From Thalassia testudinum (lineage: Eukaryota; Streptophyta; Magnoliopsida; Alismatales; Hydrocharitaceae), in the NCBI GenBank assembly GCA_037157565.1, contig JAZHRO010000056.1:28457501-28521500 (forward strand): a DNA stretch of 64,000 nt. Direction: 5' to 3'. This document shows positions 1 to 11,440 of the stretch, in pieces. Position 1 is the first letter of the stretch. Every line of letters starts with the position of its first letter. The notes under the pieces were generated by a model that was not told where the DNA came from, did no database searches, and saw nothing but the letters and a program-made list of their open reading frames with translations. The translations under genes and the position numbers were made by a program.

Positions 1-1400
1 AAAGCACCCGTGCTTGAAACATATTTTAGCCTTGGTTCAGTTTGCAGTGCGTTTCTGTAGGAGAGAGAGACAAAGAATCTTCTTTGTTTAGAGAGTTTTC
101 TCTCTCTTTTCTTTTTATTTCTAGCTTTGAATTGGCTTCTCAACACGATCTGTATCGGATTCCTAGTCCCCATCATCAATCCTTGAAGGGCCCCTAGCAA
201 TCAATGATTCTGGATAGCACCACCCATGGCAAACCCCAGAACCTTGGTTTTCGAGATTTTGAGATAATCTCGCCCATGGAATTCTATGGCTAAATCTAGA
301 CCCTGGCAATTGACATTTTGTGAAAATGTTGGCCATGGCATCTGAACCAGCACAGGGTGCTTACATGCCCCCAGTAGGATATGTAAATATCCAAGGAGAC
401 ATGCACCGAGGAGATGATATGTTATTGCGCATCTTCGAGGGGAATTTCCCACCTCTTCACGTCGGGAACTCATCCAAATCAACTTGTGTTGATCGGTTGC
501 TCCTAATCTAGGCGACTTTATTTAGAATAGTTTAAATGCATTTGCGTGATTTTGATACTTATGCGCACTGAACCTGACTGTGTGTGGATTGGGGTGCTTA
601 GGTTACCAAGTCCCACAAACCAAAAGTCAGTTAACGAGGCCAAATATTCCCTAAGCCTTAGACCTAATACTTAAGCTTCTCATTTTCCCCAACCTCTTGA
701 GGACTATCCAGATCTTAGCAGATACTTGAATTTTTAAGCCTAGGAGTTTATCGCAACAGGCCTAAGATCAACGTTCCTACTAATCTCTTTTGTGTTTCCT
801 TAGCACATTTTTTTCCTTTCATTTTCTTTTTCATGATATGGTCTTGAACTCAGATAATCCCTTAATTTCTTACTAATGATTATCTTTTGTTTTTCTTTTT
901 TGCTCCTTTTTTGACATTTTTCACTTTTTCCCTTTTTCTCCTCACGATTTGTATGGCCTCAAAAATTTCTCTCCCTTCATAATTTTTTGTTCTTTTCCAA
1001 GATTTTTTTTCATTTTTTTTTGTATTTTTGTGATATGTGATTTTTTGTTGAAACCTTTTCTTGTGAGATGAATTTTCATAGCATTTTGCACTTTCATACC
1101 CCCCCATGCTTACGATTTGTAATGTCCCCATTGTAAATTAGGTGGGTTCGAGTTCAACTTAGATCATTCATTCAAACAGGTTTTGGGTGGGTGAACAGGT
1201 CGAGGTGACTTGTGCGGACGATTTCAAACTCAGGTATGGGTACCAGAGGTGGGGTCAACTGTTCTAATGAATGAACCCTAAAGTGCAATATGAATTCAGC
1301 ATATGAATACCAAGAAAGGTTTTGGGTTTTTCAAAAATGATAGGTTGCCTCCCGTTAAGCACTTAATTTTACGCCAACGGTTGGGCGCAATGAGCTCAAG
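1..1400 (-). other. Post-pol noncoding region of element 1
   Basis: No credible gene. It is the reverse-complement counterpart of 14400-15590 in element 2 and of 38021-39150 in element 3; for example the first 60 bases match the complement of 15540-15600. It contains the conserved block at 1099-1136, which on the minus strand reads GGGGACATTACAAATCG followed by a run of seven G, and at 1340-1375 the complement of a GGGAGGCAACCTATCATTTT block that follows integrase in these elements. Short open frames here are not coding. Confidence 0.75.
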
Positions 1401-2800
1401 GAGAATGGAGGGTAAAGGATATCTTAACCAAATTTGTATCAGTCAGGTCAATGAACGATTTGAATCTTTGACCGTTCACAATGAAAGGTTCTGAATCATG
1501 GCTGAGTGGACTGATCTCGATGGCTCCATTTCCAACGATTCGTCGGACGACGTAAGGTCCGATCCATTTTGATCGTAGTTTTCCTAGGAACAGTTCGAGC
1601 TGGCCATCAAAAAGTAGGACATTTTGACCAAGATGGAAGATCTTTTTGGATATGTGCTTCTCGTGAAAGGCCTTAACCTGCTCTTTGTAAATTCACGAGT
1701 TCTCATATGCATCTTGGCATAATTCATCGATCTCACCCATTTGAAGCTTTTTGTGGGTTCCTGCCTTAGAATGATCTAGGTTGCAGTTCCGTACTGCCCA
1801 ATAGGCTTTGTGCTCCAATTCGACGTGGAGGTGACATGCCTTCTCGTATATCAATCTGAAGGGAGACATACCTAATTGGGTTTTATGGGTGGTCTTATAA
1901 GCTCACAAAGCTTCCGAAAGTCATGATGACTAGTCTTTCCTGTCTGGTTGAATAGTAACCTGAAGGATTTTCTCGATCTCTCTATTTGATAGCTCAGTTA
2001 GACCATTAGTTTGGGGGTGGTAAGGATTAGAGATTCGGTGTGATACCTCGTATTTGGTCATCAGTGACCTGAATTGAGCATTAGTAAAATGGGTCCCTCC
2101 ATCAGAGATTATAGCATGTGGAATCCCGAATCGCGAAAAGATGTTCTAACAAATGAATTTGATAACCTCCTTATATCATTGGTTCAGGTCCGAATGGCTT
2201 CGATCCATTTGGACACGTAGTGAATAGCGAGTAGAATGTACTTGAAGCCATCCGAAACAGGAAAGGGTCCCATAAATCAATCCCCCATACATCGAAGATT
2301 TCACATACGAGAATCGACTGTGAGGGCATCATATCACGATGGCTCATGTTGCCTAAGGTTTTGCAACAAGTGCATGCCCTACAGTTACTGTATGCATCTT
2401 TGAAAATTGTGGGCCAATAGAAGCCGCACTGGATGACTTTCGCTGTGATTTTATGACCTGAGAAGTGTCCACTGCATGCTTGGTCATGGCAGAAGGACAA
2501 GATGTCTTGAATTTTCGCTCCTGCGACAAATTATCGAATGATTCGATCAGCACAGATGTGGAAAAGATACGGGTCTTCCTAGATGTAATACTTGGCATCA
2601 AAAAGCAATTTGTCCTTCTTGGCCTTCCTCCAATTGGAAAAAATCTGATGTGATGCTAGGTAGTTTATTATATCAGCAAACCATGGAAGCCCTGTATTGA
2701 TAGTCAGGAGGTGCTCATCAGGAAAATGTTCCGTGATGGGTCCGGAAGGGTTGATAATCTCAGAAGGAAGGTGGGATAAGTGATCGGCTACCACTTTTTA
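1400..2800 (-). pseudogene. Broken integrase domain of element 1 pol
   Basis: Integrase inserts the cDNA into chromosomal DNA. On the minus strand the zinc-binding HHCC part is visible at about 2500-2330 (GGHFSG-like stretch SGHFSGHK, then CRACTCC), followed by a GIDLWDPF version of the usual GIDFMGPF box that holds the first catalytic Asp (about 2270). Further down (1990-1850) come degenerate forms of the TNG(Q/L)AE and [10 protein letters not shown] stretches, and the C-terminal part ends near 1400. Stops and frame changes throughout, so no functional enzyme. Boundaries are set by comparison with elements 2 and 5. Confidence 0.8.
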
Positions 2801-3340
2801 TTTTCCTGATTTGTCACTAATCTCGAGGTAAAATTCTTGTAACAGCAAGATCTAGTAGATTAATCGAGGTTTCGCATCCTTCTTTGCATGGAGATGCCTC
2901 ACCGCTGTGTGATCCGAGTAAATGATAACACGGGAACCCAGGAGATATGATCTAAACTTTTCTAGGGAAAATACTATGGTTAGCAACTCTTTTTCTGTAA
3001 CCATGTAGTTATGCTTAGCCTCGTCAAGTGTTTTGCTAGCGTAGTAGATGACCACAGGTTTCCCGTCAATTTTCTACCCAAGTACCACTCCTACAGCGAA
3101 ATCAGATGCATCGCACATGATCTCAAAGAGTTGAGACCAATTAGAGGACTATAGGATCGGAGCATGGGTAACTCAATCACAGAGGATTTCAAATGCTTGA
3201 GTACATTCCTTGGAGATTTTGAAAGGAACATCCTTAGATAGTAGAGTGGTCAGGGGGCGTGCGATCTTTGGAAAATCAGGAATGAATCGACGGTAAAAAC
3301 TGACGTGCCCTAGAAAAGATCGGATGTCCTTGATCGAGCT
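2800..3340 (-). pseudogene. Broken RNase H domain of element 1 pol
   Basis: RNase H removes template RNA during reverse transcription. The minus strand shows the typical Ty3/gypsy RNase HI stretches: CDASDF-like sequence near 3105, [12 protein letters not shown] at about 3055-3020, [19 protein letters not shown], and the [19 protein letters not shown] stretch (about 2930-2865) that carries the later acidic residue. It follows RT directly and precedes the integrase zinc finger. At least two stops separate the visible pieces. Confidence 0.82.
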
Positions 3341-4212
3341 AGGCATAGGGAGTTTGGAAATCAGGTTCACCTTGGCTTGATAAGAGATGTCCTAGGACAA
3401 TTCCTTCAGGCACCATGAAATGGCTCTTTCCGCAGGAAAGAACCAGATTCACGTCAATGCACCACCTGGGGATCTGGACCGAGTGTAGGAGGCAATTTTC
3501 AAATGATTCTCCAAATACTGAAAGGTCATCCATTAAGTCTTCCAGATAATCACCTACCATATCTTAGAATATGGCAAGCATGCACTGCTGAAAAGTAGCG
3601 GGTGCATTGCAGAGACTAAATGGCATCCTTAGGAATGTGTACGTCCCAAAGGGGCAGGTGAAAGTGGTCTTTTCTTGGTCCTCAGGGTGGATTGCCACCC
3701 GATTATAACGAGAGTACCCATCCGAAAAGCAGAAGAACCTATTTCCCACTAGTTTCTCGAGGATCTGATCAATAAATGGTAGTTGGAAATGATCCTTCTT
3801 TGTGGAGGAATTGAGTCTTCTGTAATCAATGTAGACTCTCCACAAATTCGCCACATGGGTCGGTATGATTTCTTTGGTTTCAGTCGTGATCACGGTGAGT
3901 CCTGCCTTCTTAAGCACAACCTTGATTGGACTCACCCACTGACTGTCGGAGATCGAGTAGGGATCCCTGCATCTAACCACTTGATATCTCCTTTTTCACG
4001 ACCTACTGCAGATTAGCATTCATACATCTCTGCATTTCACGGGAAGGTCGTGTGCCTTCTTCGGTGTAGATACGGTGTGTGCAGTAGGAGGGGCTGATAC
4101 CAGTCAAATCATCAAGAGTCCATCCAATGGCTCTTCGATGTTGCTGGAGAATAGTAATCAGACGGGATTCCTGATCTGGTCTGAGTCTAGAGTTGATGAT
4201 CACGGGAAACAT
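3340..4212 (-). pseudogene. Broken reverse transcriptase domain of element 1 pol
   Basis: Reverse transcriptase copies the element RNA to cDNA. In order on the minus strand: the upstream HRRAIGWTLDDLTGISP stretch (4140-4085), WVSPIKVVLKKAGLTV (3945-3895), WRVYIDYRRLN (3850-3815), the first catalytic Asp in CFSDGYS (LDGY in intact relatives; about 3740), the TTFTCPFGTYTFLRMPF block (3680-3620), and MDDLSVFG, equal to the FMDD catalytic box (about 3525). The two halves (3564-3980 and 3339-3560) are in different frames, and a stop lies between the tether and the fingers region near 4010. Confidence 0.87.
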
Positions 4213-5079
4213 CTAATTGGAACCCAAGAAGACATACTTTAGATGGTCAAGAAGAGGCTTGAGTTCCAGGATAAGGTTATTAGCAACCGCGGGTGGTTCG
4301 ATGTGTATGTCAAGAGCAAGGGAAGGAGTTACGGGTGTATCTAGGCTAGGTTCAGACTCCTCTGATTGTGGGTTTTGATTCTATTATGGTTGATCAGAAG
4401 TAATCACATTTTCCTCAATATATGGATCATCAACCGCAGCCTTGATGTCACATATTTGTTCTATAATACCACAATTAATCCCTTATTGATCCTTAAAGAT
4501 GTCAATCTTTAATGTTTGGCACTCCTCACAATTTATGTTGGCCCTAGCAGCGGCCAGAAAGGGTCTCCCTAGTATAATTGGTGTATCCCTCTGGTTTTCT
4601 GGAGCATCCATATCCAATACTGCAAAGTCCACCGGGAAATAGAAATCCTGCACCCTAACAATGACATCCTTAAGAACTCCTTTAGGTGAATTTATAGATC
4701 AGTCAGCCAACTGTAATGTCACCTCTGTAGGTTTCAGCTTAGATTCCTCAACGAGGTCAAGTAGGGATGTTGGTGTTAGGTTTATGGAGGCTCCTAGATC
4801 TAAAAGAGCTCTATCAAATTAGGTACCACCAATGGTACAGGAAATCAGAAGAGTACCTGGGTCTTTTGCCTTAGGTGGGAGTTTACACAAAATTATAGAG
4901 CTGGCTTGCTCTGACAATATGATCGGACTCCCACTTTTGGTTCGCGGCTTACGATTAAGTGTACTGACATCTTTTAGAAATCGTGCGTAAGCCAGTATGT
5001 GGTGGATCGCATCCATCAATGGGATGCTTATATGGACCTGTTCAAAGAGCTTGACTAGGTCATCCTCAGGTGCCACAGG
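4213..5079 (-). pseudogene. Broken aspartic protease and linker of element 1
   Basis: On the minus strand a retroviral-type aspartic protease can be followed: a gag-protease linker LVKLFEQVHISIPLMDAIHH (5050-4990), GTLLISCTIGGT (4860-4830), then FDRALLDLGASI with the active-site Asp written DLG as usual in Athila (about 4815-4780), and the flap/C-terminal ILGRPFLAAARANINCEE stretch (about 4580-4530). A linker with ELKPLLDHLKYVFLGSN (4270-4215) leads to RT. Stops are present, including one just before the DLG box (TAG in place of a sense codon near 4820). Confidence 0.82.
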
Positions 5080-6899
5080 GTTTGTTGTCCTCTTTCACTT
5101 GGTCAAGGCCTCGGGAAATGGAACCTTGGATGGTTCCTCTAGAGTAGGGTTAGGTTCTTGATCAGGGATAGGGGTGTCCTGGATAACTATCCTAAGGCTT
5201 GGGTTAGCTCTACTGGGCTGAAAGTGGCTTGGGTAAGGTGGGTCTTGTGTTGCTTTGCCACTACGGGTTTAACAGAATTTAGTCCTACCTGGTTTTGGTT
5301 TGGTGTTGGTAAACTAGGTGCTACTACTGATATCCTGCATATGGTTTAGTCCTACAACTGCTTCTATCTCGTCGGGTGATGGAATAGAAGGGTCCTGATA
5401 AATCATGTGAGCTTAGCCTGGATTCAGGTTCATAACGTGCTTCTGGTTTGCCACGTTATTCGAATTCAGTAGAGGTTGCGAAGGAAGTGTGCCAGGTTGG
5501 TGGGAATTCGCCATCTGTACAGGTTCATTGCTAACCTCTATGTTCTCATCCTTGTGCTATTTTTGCATAGCCGCATTCGTCTTCTGATTGTCAGCCAGAG
5601 TCCGAAAGATAAGAGTCATTTGATCTTTTAGTAGGCCCAGATTGATAAGTGGGGTTGGGCTGAGGCCGAGGCAGTTGATATGGACGAGGAGCTTGTGGAC
5701 GGGGTTGATATGGTGATCCTTCATTCTGATTATTTCCCACCCACAGGAAATTCGGATGATTCCACCATCCAGGGTTATAGGTATTAGAGAATGGGTCATT
5801 CCGGATGGCATTGAGGTCCACGGAGGTCTGAGGAACCCCAGGAAAGTCAGAGTACGAGGGTTCAGAGTTCCCCCAACTAGAGTAGGTCGGATCGGAGTTT
5901 CCTCCGGTCCTAGAGTCAGACAGGGGTGGATACGGGTCCATCCCCTGGGAAGATTGGTGATGTTATGCACAACTTCCCTCCTAGAAGGTAGTTGTGCAAA
6001 TGGGTTTTGCGTAGAGGTGGCTTGCTGTAGATGTTGAGTCAGCTCATCCACCTTGTTCTCAATGATAGAGACCTTGTCCAACTGACTGGCCTTCAATTCC
6101 AAGTCGATGGATGCGGACAAGCCCTGCATCTCATGTGCTCCCCTTGGATTTGTCAATGCACAGGCATTCGTCTAGTCGAATAAGCCCATGGAGTCATTAT
6201 TGATGGAGTTCTCACTCATATTCTCGACAATCTCCCACACAGTGTCTTCGTGTTGACCCATGATATTTCCTCTACAGGTTGCATTGACGAATAACCGGAT
6301 ATCTTCACGGAGTCCCTGGTCAAAAGACTAGACTTTTTCCCATTTAGGAACTCCGTGATGGGGGCACTTTCGCATGAGGTTCAGAAAATAGTCCCATGCT
6401 TCAAGAAGAGGTTCTCCAAATTGCTAGGTGAAGTGTGTGATCTGGTGTCATAAGGCATTCGTCCGACCAACCAGGAAGAACTTTTGCAGAAACTTGGATT
6501 GTAGTTCAACCCATGTGTTAATTGGACGCATTTGAGTCTAATACCAGTGAGCTGCTTTGTCTACGAGCAAGAAGGAGAATATCTTCATGAGAAGAATATC
6601 CCAATTTTGGACATCTGACATGAAGGTTCGGACCAGATGCTTGAGTTGTTTGATGTGTTGGAAGGGATCCTCAGAATTAAGCCCATGAAACTTTGGAATA
6701 ACATGAATCATGTTGGGTTTGAGTTCAGAATCAGGACCTCCAACTGGGATTTGGACTCGAGGTTCGATTGCCACCGCAGCGGGATTATAGTGATCTCGCA
6801 TCATAGGACATTGCGGTGGGTTTATAAAGGCTTGAAATAAATCATTAAGGCGCTGAATTGGTTCTCAAGGTTATTCTCTTCTTCTTCAGGTTGTGCCAT
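5080..6899 (-). pseudogene. Broken gag of element 1
   Basis: Gag builds the virus-like particle and packages RNA. A start ATG on the minus strand at 6899 gives an acidic start (MAQPEEEEN). The capsid-like region (6800-6540) contains ELKPNMIHVIPKFHGLNSEDP and DKAAHWY, the Athila version of the retrotransposon gag fold; it continues with CPHHGVPKW (about 6360), then DLFE-like and SMGLFD stretches, and a glutamine/proline-rich tail with YNPGWWNHPNF (about 5770). At least six stops or frame changes. No clear CCHC zinc knuckle remains. Confidence 0.8.
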
Positions 6900-7982
6900 G
6901 ATGACGGAAGAAGGAGAGTTTTGTTCAGATGAATCAGAGGAGATGTCTATGTGGTGGGGTTGCTGCTCAAACATGGATGTCGAGGCCTAGCCTCGATGGT
7001 ACTGAATCACTAAAGGAGGCCTCAAGGATGGTCTTATGAACCTCCTACCAAACATGCACCGATGGTTTGGATGAGAATAGAATGTTATGGACCCAATCAA
7101 GACACCCAAAAATTTGGATGACTATAGAGGTTCGGGGTGGATGATACCCCTTAGTCAAAAAGTCCTACACCTGAGAAATACCTGGGTAGCTAGAGAGGGA
7201 GAGTCTCACGAAGACCTATACAGTCACTGATGTTATAGGGTTTCCCCCACCCGATCTCTCTTGTCACTGATGTTCCAGGTAGACCAGAATGGGGACTTTA
7301 ACCTCTTAAGTCTTCCAATTTTAGTTAAGAGCAAGGGTGCTTAAGATTCCACTTGAACTTTAGATGTATTGAGTGCAAAAGTGACCAAATTTCAAGATTG
7401 GTTGACCCAACAAGGGGGTCAACTTCACATATTTGTCCTTTGAGAAGTTTTAGGTCCTTTCTTTTAGGATTCAAGTGAGTTTGAGAGCCTAAATTTTTAA
7501 GGTTTTCTTGAATAAGTCTCCTCAACCAAGGCTTAGGCACACCTCTTTTTGGAGAGTTGATTCTTGCTTATGAAGGTGTGTCTCTAAAATCCTAAATTGA
7601 AATCCTGAATTTGGCTCTAATCTTCGTCTAGTTTAGTTTTCCAAAATATTGTATCTAGGGCACAATCAAGGAGGTGATAGCCCTAGTTACCTTAAATGGG
7701 TGCACAAATCAATATTGTTGTTGAAATAAAATCAGGCAACTTTGGTGAATTAGCTGAAAATGGAGAACAGGTAGCCCTAATTGATTTTATCTTATTTTTC
7801 TTCTTTTTAGAGCGAGGGGCTTAAGAGAAAGAGATTAATTAGAAATTACCTGCCCTGAGCGTGTTTGTGGTGCGGCTGTCTTTTATTGAATCTTCTCCCC
7901 TGAAATAATCAAAACAAAAAGAGATATATCAAGTTAGTACTAAATCAGCAATTGTAGTCAGAATTTCTAAATCGCTTGTTAC
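6900..7982 (-). other. 5' leader of element 1 between primer site and gag
   Basis: Noncoding on both strands as far as I can see. It lies between the primer-binding site and the gag start and corresponds to the leader regions 45704-47251 (element 4) and 55885-57391 (element 5), although I see little direct sequence match between them. Confidence 0.6.
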
Positions 7983-8000
7983 TCCCCAGCAACGGCGCCA
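7983..8000 (-). promoter_or_regulatory. Primer-binding site (tRNA-Asp type) of element 1
   Basis: On the minus strand these 18 bases read TGGCGCCGTTGCTGGGGA, starting three bases after the LTR end (8004). The form TGGCGCCGTTGCCGGGGA is the known Athila primer site complementary to the 3' end of tRNA-Asp; one base differs. This fixes element direction and the LTR boundary. Confidence 0.9.
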
Positions 8001-8003
8001 AAA

Positions 8004-10718
8004 TGTTAAAGAGCACTTGATCGTGTTTTTTTAAAGAAGTCACATTGCAATACAGTCGAAAGAGCATTCAAAAACATATACAATTTATTACTCAAATTTT
8101 AAAGTCCGAAGTCGAACACAGGGAGCAAATTAGGGTTTAGAAATCAAAATCACAACTTTAGAATTTAAAAGAATATGCATTAAGATCAAGGTTATAGTGC
8201 AAAAGGATAGGAATAAATGTAAGCACAAAATGTTAAAGGAACCAATACATGTGAATAAAGCACAAAATTGGACGTCTGATTTGTGAATCAGATGCCTTAA
8301 AATGTTGACGCTATAGTGCTTCTCCTTTGTTTTCAATCTTCTTCTGGGATCTCTTTCCACCTTCTTCTTCTGATTTTAGCTTCAGCCTCTTTCTTCAACT
8401 TTGCTTGCCTTAGATCCCTCTGCCTTTTCTTCCTTTGGCTTTCTTCTCTTTCCCTTGCTGGCTGCCATTGCCTTATGCATCTTCCTTCTCTTTTGACTTC
8501 GGCCTTTTTCCTTCAACTCCTTTTGCCTTATCCTTCTCTAATTCCTTGCCTTCTCCATCTTCTTCTCTTCTTACTATAGAACAAAACCTACCCCCTACCT
8601 ACGTGAGCTCTCTTCTCTCTTTTCTCTCTTAGGTTTGCTCTCCCAAAGCCATAGCTTCTCGGGTAATCGGGTCAAATACATGCCCGGAACTAGGCCCACC
8701 GACGTGCAATGGTGGCCAAGGAGTGCAGTCAGGTCGGGTCACTAGGTCCGTGGGGTGTGATCGTGGACGAGGCATCTGGTCGGGTGAGAGGGGACCTCAC
8801 CCCATGAGTTGGAGGCGAATAGCCTTATGTAGAAATTCCTTTTAAGCAGGTGCAGCACTCTATAACTTTTCGGGGAGGGACTAACTTCCCACCCTCTTTC
8901 ATGCGTGCCTGTAGCAGAGGGGCGTCCTTTGATTGCAGCAGCAGCTTTGGCCTTCGACACCAATTGGATGATTGGAGACATTCGTGAAGGCTCTCCGCAC
9001 GACCTGGGACTATGTCCTCGAGTGGGCATCGCCTGTAGAAGCTTGCAAGGAAGCTTTAGGCTATGCATCAATGGTGGTGAGGCTCTGGACCTGAAATCAC
9101 ACACACGACCTCGTGGCCACATTAAAAAGCTCAGGGAGCTTCACTAAGGTGCGGTGAATGCGCAGAGGTGGTCAGCATGGCGTGGGAACGCTGTGGGTGC
9201 GTGCCTAGGCCACACTACGGCTGTGTGTGTGGGTGCATTCGGGGGTACATTTGGGTTAGTGGCGGAGTGTTGTTAGTGGGGGTTTAGGATAAGTGAGTCA
9301 GGGGATGCTTATGGATTGGTCGGCGAGGAGGGAGGTGGTCCATGGAGGTGGAGTGAACTCGGCGAAGTGGTGGCCGAAGTTGAAGGGGATGATGGTGGTG
9401 GAGTGCAGTAGTGGTTGTTTGAAGGAAATAAAGAGGGAAAAGAATGTAGAGAGTGAAAGAGACATATCTGGGAGTAAAGAGACGAAGGGGGAGGCAAGGA
9501 TGGCATCTGGCTTGTATCGCCGAAGCCGAAGACGAAGGTGCTCGGTGAGGGTGGTCGACTAGGACGAAGGGGAGCAGGAGCGTTGGCGGGTGTTGCGCGA
9601 TGCGAATGAGCTTGTGGAAGAGAAAACTGCCACCGGTATTGTGTCTAGGCGACGAGGAAGAGTAGGAGAGGTCGTCGGGGCTTGATGAGCAAGTCAACTG
9701 GAGGAGGGGAGACGAAATTGAGGGGGTTCTCCGGCTAATTTCAAGCTTCGGAGATGCAGGGCGAATTGGGGTGTCTTAAATAGACCCTAGAGGTCGATTT
9801 TGTGCTTGGAAGCTTGGCTTCCAAGCATGGCAAGGTCGCTAGCCATGGAAACTCAAAAGACCCAAATCTCTCACGCGTTTGCATCAAAGATTGGGTACCA
9901 AATAGGGCTTCTAATTAGGTACAAATTGGATGGGATTTCTCAGAGAATCTCCCTTTCAATTTTGAAGGGGATTCTCCAAGAGATTAGGGAGAAATTTCCC
10001 TTTTAGGCTTGCCGAAGAAGGATTCCCTCCACTATAATGCGGAAGGACCAAATTGCAAAGAACAAAGAAGAAGCTAGGGGGTCAAATGTAAGGGTTTTTG
10101 AAAGATAGGGGTAGAAATATAATTGGGCTGGACCTATTTGCAAAGTGGGTCAAGATGAATTCCCCTTAGGTCCACATACTGGTAGAAAGCTAATTTGGAC
10201 CTAAGGAATCTAACGGTGAGGTTGGACTTTGGGTTTGACCTTGTTAGACTAGGCAATTTATGCAAAATCCTAATTTAGGGCAAATATATGTCTCAGACCC
10301 CATTCTAGGTCAAAATAGGTTCCAATGGCCAAATTGAATGTTATAAACTATAGAGAATATTTTTCTATTATTTATAGAGGGTTTAGGTGAATTTTATCCT
10401 GGCCAAAACCTTGTTTAATCAAGTGGGTTTGTTTTAGGGTTACAAGAAGTCATTTAATTCCCTGAATTCACATGAACCCTTTCCTATCTGATTCAACACA
10501 CTTATTATCTTGTTAAGACCATTTGACCTCTATCTAGCCCTTGAGAAAACCAATTGTTGTACTGCAGTGGTTAAATTATAGTTTTACCCCTTGTTTCTTA
10601 CTTTTCTCTCAGAATGGTTATTCATTGAATTTGGACCTCCAGTTGGTTATGTAGGAGCTTTTGTTCTCTTTTATGGGTCAAAATGAGCTAGTTAGGGCTC
10701 ATGATGGTGTTCCCATCA
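8004..10718 (-). repeat. 5' LTR of element 1 (2715 bp)
   Basis: On the minus strand it starts TGATGGGAACACCATCATGA at 10718 and ends TCTTTAACA at 8004, so it has the TG...CA ends of an LTR. It matches the 3' LTR of element 2 (15845-18297) and of element 3 (39694-42328) along its length. A TATA-like TATTTAAG lies at about 9783-9775 on the minus strand, followed by a C/T-rich, proline/serine-coding-like tract (9700-9290) and a U5 region that contains the complement of GTCGAACACAGGGAG (8110-8130). The first 17 bases form a hairpin (TGATGG, five-base loop, CCATCA). The open frames inside are chance ORFs in a pyrimidine-rich leader. Confidence 0.88.
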
Positions 10719-11440
10719 CCCAGGTACTCCCCTAACTTCCTATACAATTGGTGATATCCAATTTGATAGAGCATTATTGGATTTAGGAGCCTCCATAAAC
10801 CTAATACCTAAAACCCTTCTTGACCAACTTGAGGAATCTAAGCTCAAATCGACAAAGGTGACATTACAGTTGGTAGATTGATGTATTAAGTCACGTAAAG
10901 GAGTTCTTGAAGATGTCATTGTTAGGGTTCAGGATTTCTATTTCCAGATGGACTTTGTAGTCTTGGATATGGATGCTCCAGATAACCCGAGGAATACAAC
11001 AATTATTCTAGGGAGACCCTTTTTGGCCACTGTTAGGGCCAACATAAATTTTGAGGAGGGCCAAATTGAACTAAAATTTGGGAACCAAACATTAAAGATT
11101 GACATCTTTAAGGCCCAACAAGGGATTAATTATGATGTTACAGAACAGATATGTGATATCAAGGCTATGGTTGACAATCCATATATTGAGGAAAACCTGA
11201 CTACTGCTGATCAACCACAAGAGGATCAAAACTCGCAATCAAAGGGGTCTGAACGTAACCTAGACACACTTATCACTCCTTCCCTTACTCGTGACACATA
11301 CCCTGAACCACCCACTGCTGTTGATAACCCTGTTTTGGAACTCAAGCCTCTTCCTGATCATCTAAAGTACATCCTTTTGCGGTCCAATCAGATGTTTCGT
11401 ATGATTATCAACTCCAACTCACACCTGATTAGGAATCCCG
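10719..11440 (+). pseudogene. Protease and linker of element 2 (5' end cut off)
   Basis: The aspartic protease reads FDRALLDLGASINLIP (10755-10805; Asp of DLG at about 10779), then KVTLQLVD and a stop, then an open stretch 10948-11445 with MDFVVLDMDAPDNP, IILGRPFLATVRANIN and FGNQTLKIDIFK, which is the protease C-terminal half, followed by a hydrophilic linker rich in Gln, Ser and Pro and the LKPLPDHLKYILL tether to RT. The upstream gag is missing because element 1 is inserted at 10718/10719. Confidence 0.85.

Larger units (their letters stand above)
1..10718 (-). mobile_element. Element 1: Athila-type Ty3/gypsy LTR retrotransposon, missing only its 3' LTR at the window edge
   Basis: Reading on the minus strand the order is 5' LTR (8004-10718), tRNA-Asp-type primer site (7983-8000), leader, gag, protease, RT, RNase H, integrase and a post-pol noncoding region that runs off the left edge. 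Position 1 aligns with about 15590 of element 2, so the missing 3' LTR should begin roughly 250 bases to the left. The right side (10719 onward) is the protease region of element 2, so element 1 is inserted in element 2. The expected 5-bp duplication would be CCCAG (10719-10723), its partner being outside the window. All coding parts carry stops. Family assignment rests on motif recognition, not on a search. Confidence 0.88.

Noticed and set aside
9284..9697. Pro/Ser/His-rich open frame of 137 codons on the minus strand, with a similar one at 40684-41112
   Set aside because: Both lie in the pyrimidine-rich leader part of related LTRs; they do not align as proteins and the frames differ.
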